In this document: positions 1 to 5,951 of the stretch, piece by piece
Layout of the letters: each line of letters starts with the position of its first letter
Numbering within the stretch: the stretch's first letter is position 1
DNA from: Sedimentisphaerales bacterium
GTDB lineage: Bacteria > Planctomycetota > Phycisphaerae > Sedimentisphaerales > SM23-30
Direction of reading: 5' to 3'
DNA: 9,040 bases
Assembly: GCA_030640865.1 (NCBI GenBank)
Contig: DAOWIP010000480.1
Span: 1-9,040, forward strand
Notes under the pieces: generated by a model
What the model was told of the DNA's origin: nothing
Databases searched by the model: none
Seen by the model: only the letters and a program-made list of their open reading frames with translations
Position numbers and translations under genes: made by a program

Positions 1-822
1 AGGAAAATAACCGCATTTTACCTGGAACTGCTGCGAAAGCACCACTTCAAAAAAATCGCCCTGCCGACAGCCTTCACGAATCTTTTCAACCTTGGCAGCG
101 TATTCGCCCGGCTCATGATCACATTTTATCTCCGTCGAAGTGATACTACGCGGTATTTCCCGCCGTTGGCCGGTAACAGAAATACCCTCGGTAGTCTCGC
201 CGCCGGGCCCGATGAATTCATAAGACAAAGTAAAAGCAGTTTGTTTCTGATGATCAATAGCGCCTATACGGTCCGGCAGAAACAGATGGCAGTCAGGGCC
301 GGTATCACTACGGTCGTGTCTGAACTCTATAGGTTCGAACTGGAAAACCAAGTCGTAGCCAAAGGCGCCGAACATAGTCAAATACTCGTCATCACAGGCC
401 ATCAGCCGGCAAATCGCCCGCAGTATCGAAAAGATACTCGGCTGTTTGCTCCTCTGCTCTTCCGGGAAATCGTCGGGCATAGGAATTACCCTGCCGGTAA
501 TCTGCTCGTTGGTAATGTCGTAACTTTCCACGTGTTCGCTTTCGGTAACGGCCGGCGCCAGCATAGTAAGCATGATTTTTCCACGCTCGTTCAATGCCCG
601 GAAAGTAAAATCACGGGCACGACTAATCATTTCAAGCGGCGGATCGATAAAGCCGATGTCCCATCGCGAATAGCGTCCGGGAAAATCATAATCGCTGGCC
701 AGAATACATCCCTTGGCCCGGTCGATATGCTTATGCACGTCGGCCAGTGCCTCGCTGATCGGCACGTCCTGTTTTGTCCTGATAACCTTGATTCCACCTT
801 GTGTTGTAAATGTCTTTTGCAT
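1..822 (-). CDS. trpE: Anthranilate synthase component I, TrpE/TrpE(G)-like, 3' end outside window
   Basis: This is the N-terminal 274 codons of anthranilate synthase, which converts chorismate and glutamine (or ammonia) to anthranilate, the first committed step of tryptophan synthesis. The frame is open from the ATG at 822-820 to base 1, so the gene runs off the window. Residues 43-62 read SDYDFPGRYSRWDIGFIDPP, and FGYDLVFQFEP (about 153-163) and GDFFEVVLSQQF (255-266) follow. This pattern, with an N-terminal 'TQGGIKVIR' stretch, matches the rhizobial-type TrpE(G) fusion rather than the E. coli TrpE N-terminus. The glutaminase half, if present, would lie left of base 1 and cannot be seen. 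The start is supported by AGGAG at 832-828, five bases from the ATG. A Trp-rich small ORF ends eight bases before the start and overlaps this ribosome-binding site, suggesting translational coupling or attenuation. The family call is secure; the E(G) subtype is inferred from N-terminal resemblance. Confidence 0.93.
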   Translation of the reverse strand, partial: MQKTFTTQGGIKVIRTKQDVPISEALADVHKHIDRAKGCILASDYDFPGRYSRWDIGFIDPPLEMISRARDFTFRALNERGKIMLTMLAPAVTESEHVESYDITNEQITGRVIPMPDDFPEEQRSKQPSIFSILRAICRLMACDDEYLTMFGAFGYDLVFQFEPIEFRHDRSDTGPDCHLFLPDRIGAIDHQKQTAFTLSYEFIGPGGETTEGISVTGQRREIPRSITSTEIKCDHEPGEYAAKVEKIREGCRQGDFFEVVLSQQFQVKCGYFP

Positions 823-827
823 TATAA

Positions 828-843
828 CTCCTATGTTAAAAAT
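828..843 (-). repeat. 16-base direct repeat, copy 1 (trpE ribosome-binding site)
   Basis: On the minus strand the bases ATTTTTAACATAGGAG precede trpE and contain its AGGAG Shine-Dalgarno. An identical 16-base copy lies exactly 110 bases upstream, before the Trp-rich small ORF. Confidence 0.85.
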
Positions 844-932
844 TTATCCCAGCCCCGCGATTCTGTCATTTCAGCCAGCGACCAGCGGGAGCGGTCCTTC
901 GGCCATTTATGCCAAACAGAAAAAGTGGCCAT
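831..932 (-). CDS. Trp-rich 33-residue small ORF, candidate trpE leader peptide
   Basis: A 33-codon ORF starts at the ATG at 932-930 and stops with TAG at 833-831. It encodes a hydrophilic peptide with Trp at codons 7, 10, 17 and 28 (905-903 and 914-912 among them), about one residue in eight. The start is preceded by AGGAGGTG, a stretch of eight bases complementary to the 16S rRNA 3' end and a stronger Shine-Dalgarno than that of trpE. The stop TAG overlaps the AGGAG of trpE, with eight bases between stop and trpE ATG. A 5-bp stem (GTGGC 925-929, GCCAC 933-937) brackets the start codon. Attenuation by Trp-codon leader peptides is known for several trpE genes, including rhizobial trpE(G). Here the Trp codons are dispersed rather than tandem, the peptide is longer than classical leaders, and no terminator is obvious. 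It could instead be a small stable protein. An in-frame upstream ATG at 1016 has no good ribosome-binding site. Confidence 0.6.
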   Translation of the reverse strand: MATFSVWHKWPKDRSRWSLAEMTESRGWDKFLT

Positions 933-937
933 GCCAC

Positions 938-953
938 CTCCTATGTTAAAAAT
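938..953 (-). repeat. 16-base direct repeat, copy 2 (small-ORF ribosome-binding site)
   Basis: A perfect copy of the 16-base element at 828-843, in the same orientation, placed so that its AGGAG forms the Shine-Dalgarno of the Trp-rich ORF. The identity ends on both sides (C against A, and G against T), so the duplicated unit is the leader/RBS itself. Confidence 0.85.
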
Positions 954-954
954 G

Positions 955-987
955 TAACCGTTCACGCTTTTTACAGATTGCTTTCTC
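955..987 (-). repeat. Imperfect 33-bp inverted repeat, left copy
   Basis: The minus strand of 955-987 matches the plus strand of 2622-2654 at 29 of 33 positions by hand alignment, including an exact 18-base core AAAAAGCGTGAACGGTTA (972-955). Beyond the core both copies continue into an A/T stretch containing ATTTTTAA. The two copies face each other around the C45 hydrolase gene and its leader. This copy lies in the trpE leader region just upstream of the duplicated RBS element, so it may be transcribed with trpE. Confidence 0.75.
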
Positions 988-1061
988 TTGTTGTACTTAG
1001 CGTTGTAACTAAACAAGATGCCGGTTTAATTTTTGCCCCGATCCTAACCCAGGCAGTTCGA

Positions 1062-2264
1062 CTACAGCGAAAAGCTGTGTATCTCCGCCTTACATGGATA
1101 CCCACGCGTGCTTGCGAGCATCCGACGCTCGCGACAGAGAAGCACGTAGGACTCACGGGTGTGGGAGCCGTCCTTCCCGCCGTGCCGGCAGATGGCAGCC
1201 GGAGACCCATGGCTGCGGTTAAAGGCCAACAGATCGTCCATACTGGCGGACGTGCCTACCTTTGCCGCGAAATTAGCCATGGTTTCACGTCGCCCCTGGC
1301 TCTCCTTAATCTGCTTCGGGGTCTTCGTCATGATTTCCCGCAGGCTTGGCGTCGTGAACACGTTCGCGCTGCCCACCCAGTTCTCTGTCGTGCGCAGAAC
1401 AACCTGTCGCGTAGGCGACTTCTCGATGCTCAGTGCGTTGCCGGTCGCATCGACGAACACGAAAATGCCGCCAAAACATATTTGGGAAATACCCCCGAAG
1501 AACCGCGCTGCCTCCTCGACGTTACGGCAGTTCAGCAGAGCCTGCCGGTAAGTCGTGTGAAAGGGCAGCCCGCGCGGCTGCACGTCCGTTGTCGATATCC
1601 CGGAATTGCCGCATGCGAGCCCATATTCGTTGATTGCTTTCTCGACCCAAATTGTGCCGGGAAGCACGCTTGCCAGGAGGCGATAGCCCTTACGCGGTTT
1701 GAAGCGTTGGATAAAGAGCGGGTATGGCCTATACCGGGGGGGGGCACCATCTACCGTGCCGCAGAGAGCCGGGCCGACCTGCGTTTGGCGCAATGCGAAG
1801 TTAGTGCAACCCGCCGGGTAGGCGGCGAGCACGCGGCAGTAGTTCCACAACACGATGTCCCGGAAGTCCATCTTTGCGCCGTGCGCGATGCCGCGCATCT
1901 CCTTTACCAAATCCGGGAAACTTTTATCGAGATACGCCATCGCTTGCTCGATGGCGCCTTTAGCCTTGGGCGACCGTTCAAACTTCTTACGCAAAGAGGT
2001 CCCATGATACGGCACTATATACTCACGCACGGCCTCACCATGCGCAACGCCTTGCTCGAACGCGTCGCCTGACACTTCTATCTCAAGGAAGTCCGGAATG
2101 GCGCTGCTTTTCTCGCTGTGAGTCTGGCCTTCCGCGTGGCCGCTCTTGCTTTGCGTGGTCTGAGCACACAGCCGTGTGGCCGGCACGGCGGCAACCGCCG
2201 CGGAAAGAGCGCCTGACGACACCGTTGTGATAAATTGACGTCTGGTTAAGCTGTTCTTATCCAT
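1062..2264 (-). CDS. Tat-exported peptidase C45 / acyl-CoA:6-APA acyltransferase-like hydrolase
   Basis: A 400-residue protein with a twin-arginine signal (LTRRQFI at 6-12, then an Ala-rich hydrophobic stretch to about residue 34), so it probably acts outside the cytoplasm as a folded enzyme. The mature part looks like the Ntn-hydrolase C45 family. It has an N-terminal DAFEQGVAHGEAVREYI segment (67-83), the AGCTNFAL block with the probable nucleophile Cys153, INEYGLACGNSG (211-222), ICRHGG (358-363) and a terminal GYPC (388-391). Known members cleave or transfer acyl groups on amides (isopenicillin N acyltransferase, beta-alanyl-dopamine hydrolase); the substrate here cannot be predicted. Maturation by self-cleavage before Cys153 is typical of the family. 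The start has AGGAG seven bases upstream in a TAACAGGAG context. The gene has its own promoter and structured leader. Sampled rows are about 57-70% GC, higher than its neighbours. Its strand and frame are supported by the motifs; the long plus-strand frame across it is antisense shadow. Confidence 0.88.
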   Translation of the reverse strand: MDKNSLTRRQFITTVSSGALSAAVAAVPATRLCAQTTQSKSGHAEGQTHSEKSSAIPDFLEIEVSGDAFEQGVAHGEAVREYIVPYHGTSLRKKFERSPKAKGAIEQAMAYLDKSFPDLVKEMRGIAHGAKMDFRDIVLWNYCRVLAAYPAGCTNFALRQTQVGPALCGTVDGAPPRYRPYPLFIQRFKPRKGYRLLASVLPGTIWVEKAINEYGLACGNSGISTTDVQPRGLPFHTTYRQALLNCRNVEEAARFFGGISQICFGGIFVFVDATGNALSIEKSPTRQVVLRTTENWVGSANVFTTPSLREIMTKTPKQIKESQGRRETMANFAAKVGTSASMDDLLAFNRSHGSPAAICRHGGKDGSHTRESYVLLCRERRMLASTRGYPCKAEIHSFSL

Positions 2265-2453
2265 TTTTTTACTCCTGTTATCTTGAAACCGCCAATAAAA
2301 AAAACCACAGCCAATTTATTTATCAGCCGCGGCTTGCGTAACTTAACTATATACACATGGCGTCTAATCGCCGGGCCTACGGCTCCGAAAATTGCGCCAC
2401 CACCAGTTTTGTTGAATTTTAATAATGTTTTCTGACATAAATAATATCCTGTT
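2265..2453 (-). promoter_or_regulatory. Long structured 5' leader of the C45 hydrolase, possible attenuator or riboswitch
   Basis: From the predicted start site near 2453 to the ATG there are about 190 untranslated bases. On the minus strand they hold an AT-rich segment and then a GC-rich fold around 2353-2402: GTGGCG pairs with CGCCAT, with GAGCC..GGCCC or GCCG..CGGC alternatives inside. Next comes a terminator-like hairpin (2302-2335), then the AGGAG of the gene. An aptamer-like domain followed by a terminator and then the coding start is the layout of transcriptional attenuation. I compared it by memory with c-di-GMP-I, fluoride, TPP, glycine and guanidine classes and could not match any, so no ligand is proposed. 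Confidence 0.45.
2297..2335 (-). terminator. Intrinsic terminator-like hairpin in the C45 leader
   Basis: On the minus strand CCGCGGCTGAT (2332-2322) can pair with ATTGGCTGTGG (2315-2305), giving 11 bp with four G-U pairs around a six-base AAATAA loop, immediately followed by eight T residues (2304-2297). It lies 33 bases before the C45 start codon and downstream of that gene's promoter. It would therefore stop transcription inside the leader unless an alternative fold forms. Confidence 0.6.
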
Positions 2454-2459
2454 GGTTTC

Positions 2460-2488
2460 ATTAGACAATATTATCTTTCAGATGTCAA
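2460..2488 (-). promoter_or_regulatory. Sigma-70-type promoter for the C45 hydrolase leader
   Basis: On the minus strand a perfect -35 TTGACA (2488-2483) is followed after exactly 17 bases by TCTAAT (2465-2460), one mismatch from TATAAT. The predicted start site is near 2453. The surroundings are AT-rich and no gene on this strand crosses it. Confidence 0.6.
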
Positions 2489-2530
2489 CGAAAAAATTAC
2501 ATGTTTTGGTAATATTTTAGTTATATGATG

Positions 2531-2621
2531 TAATTAGGCCCGAAGGGCCGAAAGAGCGCATAGCCGGGCGTAAGCCCCCGGAAAGGTTGCGACAACAACT
2601 CTCAAAGTCTTGAACGGGCGA
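2531..2621 (+). repeat. Hairpin-rich intergenic element of unknown nature
   Basis: The gap between the C45 promoter and the GNAT stop contains two compact hairpins. The first is a perfect GGCCC-GAA-GGGCC (2537-2549). The second is CCGGGC closed by a GTAA tetraloop against GCCCCCGG (2564-2581, two-base bulge). GC-rich sequence follows and runs into the right copy of the 33-bp inverted repeat. No ORF, promoter or T-run terminator is convincing. It resembles a dispersed palindromic intergenic repeat or its remnant; only a genome-wide copy count would show this. Confidence 0.4.
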
Positions 2622-2654
2622 AAGAAAACAACCTGAAAAAAGCGTGAACGGTTA
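2622..2654 (+). repeat. Imperfect 33-bp inverted repeat, right copy
   Basis: Partner of the minus-strand copy at 955-987 (29 of 33 identical; exact 18-base core at 2637-2654). It lies between the hairpin element and the stop codon of the GNAT gene. Together the two copies bracket about 1.6 kb containing the C45 hydrolase, its promoter and its leader. Confidence 0.75.
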
Positions 2655-2670
2655 AAATTTTTAATTGTAT

Positions 2671-3111
2671 CTACACCCGATAAAACAGGGTGGAGTAGGG
2701 CTTAAAACCAATTTCCCCCCAAAACACTCGGCCGGCGGAATTGGTTTCCAAAATCTCCAAAGTTATTTTGCACCTCGGTGGGAACAATTCTTTTGAAATC
2801 ATTTCAAATGCTTTACGGCCGATACCTACTCTGCGTTTATCTCGCTGGATAAAAAATTGCCGCACGTAAACAACTGGCTGATCGGGATTGTATTGATCTT
2901 GATCCTGGCGATAAATTGCATAACCAACAATGTCGGAATTATTGAAAACCAGGATCGCTGTATATTCTCCATGCAACCAACTGCGCATCCTCTTGAGCAG
3001 TGCATCAAATATCATGGTATTCCTGCTATTTTCATCTTCGATAAGTTGAAGATTCATTTTCGTCAGAATTTCAGCGTCGCTTACGGTTGCTCTGCGCAGG
3101 GTTATATTCAC
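2671..3111 (-). CDS. GNAT-family N-acetyltransferase
   Basis: A 146-residue single-domain protein of the Gcn5-related acetyltransferase fold, which transfers the acetyl group of acetyl-CoA to an amine. The opening MNITLRRATVSDAEIL is the usual beta1-alpha1 start. Motif A is VYVRQFFIQRDKRRVGIGRKA (about 81-101) with the pyrophosphate-binding RRVGIG at 93-98. The C-terminal FWGEIGFKPYSTLFYRV is the usual beta6-beta7 end. The length is normal for the family. The substrate cannot be read from sequence. The start codon is GTG (3111-3109), chosen because AAAGGA lies about seven to eight bases upstream and the frame begins exactly with the family's N-terminal strand. It begins 19 bases after the recJ stop on the same strand, so it is probably the last gene of a purQ-recJ transcript. 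Sampled rows are about 37% GC, lower than recJ, hinting at separate ancestry. No clear terminator follows. Confidence 0.88.
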   Translation of the reverse strand: MNITLRRATVSDAEILTKMNLQLIEDENSRNTMIFDALLKRMRSWLHGEYTAILVFNNSDIVGYAIYRQDQDQYNPDQPVVYVRQFFIQRDKRRVGIGRKAFEMISKELFPPRCKITLEILETNSAGRVFWGEIGFKPYSTLFYRV

Positions 3112-3130
3112 TATTCTATCCTTTAGCCTT

Positions 3131-4939
3131 TCAAATCAATATGTCTTTGGCCATGAACTCGACGGTTGTGTTGCCGTTGTAATGATTCAGCATTGGCTCG
3201 AAGGCAAGGGCGAAGGTTTCCGCGTCAATCAGTTTCTTTTCCCAATGTGCTTTTCCAAATGCTATGACGCGTATCACTCCGCCCGGCCGCAGAGAGGCAT
3301 CACTGTCTTCGGAGGTTGATACGGTAAATTGCAGATGCGCACCTCCGCCGCCGATCCTGCGTGGTCGGCCAACCAGTCGCAAATCACGAATGACCAGCCG
3401 TACATTGGGATTACCCGCTCCAAAAGGCCCTAATCGCTCGATAGTCTTTACTGTTTCCAGGTCAAGTTCATCAAGACTCACCTCGGCATCAATATCGATC
3501 TTATCAATCAAATCCTCATCGCACAGGTGCTCAATCGCGTGTTCATTAAACGCCTGGCGCAATGGTTCGAGCTTGTCCGGCTTAAGGGTCAGGCCCGCCG
3601 CCATAGCGTGGCCGCCATAACTTGACAGGTATTCCGAACAGGCTTCCAGTGCACGGCAGACATCAAAGCCGGACACACTACGGCATGAGCCTACCGCCTT
3701 TTCGTCGGTTAGTGATATGACGATTGTCGGTCTGTGATATTTGTCAACGATTCGGCTGGCCACAATGCCAATTACCCCGCCATGCCAACCTTCGCCGGCC
3801 AGGACAATGCCTTTACAGGTATTCTTGTCCATTTTCAACCGTTTTACTTGTTGTATCGCCTCGGCAGTAATCTTTTTTTCGATTTTTTGTCGCTGTCGGT
3901 TTTGCCCTTCCATATAATGGGCAATTTCTTCGGCTCGCTGTGGGCTGCTTTTGGTCAACATTTCCACCGCGAGGCGTGCATGACCCATACGTCCAGCCGC
4001 GTTCAGTCGCGGCGCCAGACGAAATCCGATGTCGGTACTGTTCAGCTTCGCTCCATCCAGGCCCGCCGCCTTGATCAAGGCCCTGACTGCCGGGTCGGCA
4101 CTTGCGGTAAGCCCTTCCATTCCGAACCGTGCCAATACCCGGTTCTCACCTAATAGCGGCACGACATCCGCTATTGTACCCAGCGCCGCCATTGCCGTAG
4201 CCCAAAGCAGAAATTGACGAAACTCATCGGACACTTTTTTTGCACCGGAAAACTCCTGCGCCAGTGCCCAGGCGAGCTTGAACGCCACACCTGCTCCGCA
4301 TAAATTTTTATTGGGATAATCCTGCCCCGCTATGAACGGGTGCACTATCGCCACAGCCTGTACGGGCTGGTCATCGATTTTGTGATGATCGGTAACGATC
4401 AGGTCAACGCCCAGCCGCGTGGCCTCTGCGGCTGACTCATGCGCGGTGATACCACAATCAACGGTTATAATAAGTTTTGTATCACGCTGGGCCAACTGTC
4501 GGATCGCCTCGACGTTAAGCCCATACCCTTCGTCGATCCGATGCGGGACATAAAATTCCACTTCCACACCCGCCAACTTCAGGCACCGCCAGAGAATGGC
4601 CACACTCACGATCCCATCGACATCGTAATCGCCGTATAGAACTATCTTTTCGCCCTGACTGACCGCGTTTCTGATTCGCTTTACCGCAGCCGGAATCCCG
4701 GTTAATTGCTGCGGCTCGATCAGGTCGTTCAATGACGGTTGCAGGAAATGCTGTGCCTGTTCAAAATCACTGATGCCACGATTATATAAAAGTTGCGCCA
4801 CAAACTCCGAGACCCGCAGCTTTGAGGCCAACTCCTGCCGATTCTGCCAGACCGGACGAACGGACCAGGCTTTCATTTCGGCTGTTTTTTCCTTAACATT
4901 GATCATTGGATTATGGATGCCTGTTATTTTCGACAACAT
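3131..4939 (-). CDS. recJ: Single-stranded-DNA-specific 5'-3' exonuclease RecJ
   Basis: RecJ degrades single-stranded DNA 5' to 3' in recombination and mismatch or base-excision repair. The 602-residue frame carries the DHH phosphoesterase motifs in order: DYDVDG (104-109), VDCG (160-163), TDHH (183-186), GTIADVVPL (254-262) and NAAGRMGHA (313-321). The DHHA1 part has GEGWHGGVIGIVASR (382-396) and SYGGHAMAAG (440-449). A C-terminal OB-like segment follows, including the GPFGAGNPNV block. All metal-binding residues I would look for are present, and the length is normal. The start is uncertain. The ATG at 4939 lies three bases after the purQ stop without a Shine-Dalgarno and would depend on coupling. 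The ATG at 4876 (MKAWSVRPVW), nearer the typical RecJ N-terminus, has AAGGA about 13 bases upstream. Position between purQ and the GNAT gene indicates an operon. Confidence 0.97.
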   Translation of the reverse strand: MLSKITGIHNPMINVKEKTAEMKAWSVRPVWQNRQELASKLRVSEFVAQLLYNRGISDFEQAQHFLQPSLNDLIEPQQLTGIPAAVKRIRNAVSQGEKIVLYGDYDVDGIVSVAILWRCLKLAGVEVEFYVPHRIDEGYGLNVEAIRQLAQRDTKLIITVDCGITAHESAAEATRLGVDLIVTDHHKIDDQPVQAVAIVHPFIAGQDYPNKNLCGAGVAFKLAWALAQEFSGAKKVSDEFRQFLLWATAMAALGTIADVVPLLGENRVLARFGMEGLTASADPAVRALIKAAGLDGAKLNSTDIGFRLAPRLNAAGRMGHARLAVEMLTKSSPQRAEEIAHYMEGQNRQRQKIEKKITAEAIQQVKRLKMDKNTCKGIVLAGEGWHGGVIGIVASRIVDKYHRPTIVISLTDEKAVGSCRSVSGFDVCRALEACSEYLSSYGGHAMAAGLTLKPDKLEPLRQAFNEHAIEHLCDEDLIDKIDIDAEVSLDELDLETVKTIERLGPFGAGNPNVRLVIRDLRLVGRPRRIGGGGAHLQFTVSTSEDSDASLRPGGVIRVIAFGKAHWEKKLIDAETFALAFEPMLNHYNGNTTVEFMAKDILI

Positions 4940-4942
4940 ATA

Positions 4943-5725
4943 CTATTTAAAATATTTCACGGCGTTGGTGAAGATGCTCAGGCCGTCGGGTTCGTCTATC
5001 TGTTCTCGTGTCCAGCGGGGATGATGGGTTTTATGCACGAACCGTTCGGGGTGCGGCATAAGGCCCAGCACTCGGCCGGTCGGATCGCACAGGCCGGCGA
5101 TGTGGTCGGTTGAGCCGTTTGGATTGACCGGGTAATCACCAGGCTGACCGTCCTTATCGACATATCGAAAGGCTGCCTGACTGTCGGCCCTGACTTTTTC
5201 CAGAACGGCTTCGTCTGCGAAGCAAACCTTACCTTCGCCGTGTGCTATGGGCAGATATACCCGCCGGCCCGGCTCGATAAAAACACACTTATCCGTACCG
5301 GGGTTTAGATATACCCAGCGGTCCTCGAACTTGCCCGAATCGTTATAGGTAATCGTAGTCTGTAGCTTTACTCCGTTGCCGTTCGCATTGGGCAGGCCGG
5401 GCAGTATCCCTGCCTTGACCAGAACCTGGAACCCGTTACAAATACCAAGTACCAGCTTGTCGGACTCGATAAATTGTTTGACCTGCTCGCGGAAGTGATG
5501 GATCAACTGGTTGGCCAGTATTTTTCCCGCCGCGATGTCGTCTCCGTAACTGAATCCGCCCGGCAGCGCCAATATCTGGAAATCAGCTATCATATTCGGC
5601 TCAGCGATCAGTCGATTGACGTGTACCGTCTCGGCCTTCGCCCCGGCGATCTCAAAAGCGTAACACAGTTCCTGATCGCAGTTCGTCCCTGCCGTTCTTA
5701 GTACCAATACCTTTATTTCTGCCAT
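4943..5725 (-). CDS. purQ: Phosphoribosylformylglycinamidine synthase glutaminase subunit PurQ
   Basis: PurQ releases ammonia from glutamine for PurL, which converts FGAR to FGAM in de novo purine synthesis in the cytoplasm. The 260-residue protein has the class I glutamine amidotransferase layout: LALPGGFSYGDDIAAGK (52-68), GICNGFQ with nucleophile Cys96 (94-100), LPIAHGEGK (158-166) and MPHPERF with His225 and Glu227 (223-229). It is longer than the roughly 230-residue B. subtilis-type PurQ, with extra sequence around 127-150 and after the HPE motif. The ATG at 5725 follows GAGG, and MAEIKVLVLRTAGTNCDQE is the normal N-terminus. PurL lies on the same strand but 2.8 kb upstream. No PurS-like gene is visible in the window. 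The stop is three bases before the first possible recJ start, so the two are almost certainly cotranscribed. Confidence 0.97.
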   Translation of the reverse strand: MAEIKVLVLRTAGTNCDQELCYAFEIAGAKAETVHVNRLIAEPNMIADFQILALPGGFSYGDDIAAGKILANQLIHHFREQVKQFIESDKLVLGICNGFQVLVKAGILPGLPNANGNGVKLQTTITYNDSGKFEDRWVYLNPGTDKCVFIEPGRRVYLPIAHGEGKVCFADEAVLEKVRADSQAAFRYVDKDGQPGDYPVNPNGSTDHIAGLCDPTGRVLGLMPHPERFVHKTHHPRWTREQIDEPDGLSIFTNAVKYFK

Positions 5726-5951
5726 ATTACCTCACAAAAATGGATACCTTGCCAAAATTCACCGGCAAAACCATTATAAAAATCTTTCTGTATTTCATCC
5801 CAATTATCATATTTTTTGCGTATTGGAAAAGAACCGTTTTGTTTAGTCCTTTATTTATCAATAGTTACGCGCATTCCAAACTTTCTTTTCCATGCCAGAT
5901 AGAAAAGAAAGTTAACTAAACACTAAACTTACACCTTTTTCACCATGATAA
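5726..5951. other. Intergenic gap with 12-bp inverted repeat and ACTAAAC repeats
   Basis: The gap between the NYN-B stop and purQ contains a perfect 12-bp inverted repeat (AACTTTCTTTTC 5879-5890, GAAAAGAAAGTT 5902-5913, 11-base spacer). Next to it is a tandem ACTAAAC ACTAAAC (5915-5928), with an inverted copy GTTTAGT at 5841-5847. No T-run follows the stem on either strand, so it is not a standard intrinsic terminator. An operator upstream of purQ is possible. AT-rich hexamers such as TATGAT exist near 5810 on the minus strand, but no promoter is convincing. Confidence 0.45.

Noticed and set aside
115..957. Plus-strand 280-codon open frame
   Set aside because: It lies antisense to trpE; the minus strand gives unmistakable TrpE motifs and the plus product shows no family resemblance.
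909..2072. Plus-strand 387-codon open frame, the longest on that strand in this region
   Set aside because: Antisense shadow of the GC-rich C45 hydrolase gene, Arg/His/Leu-rich with no recognisable domain; the minus strand carries Tat and C45 motifs and a proper RBS.
2338..2402. c-di-GMP-I (GEMM) riboswitch in the C45 leader
   Set aside because: GCGCAA and ACGCAAGCC fragments recall GEMM, but the tetraloop/receptor layout and the 3' conserved block are not found in the right order.
2246..2461. Minus-strand 71-codon frame upstream of the C45 gene
   Set aside because: No Shine-Dalgarno, starts within a few bases of the predicted transcription start, crosses the terminator hairpin and overlaps the C45 start; better explained as leader RNA.
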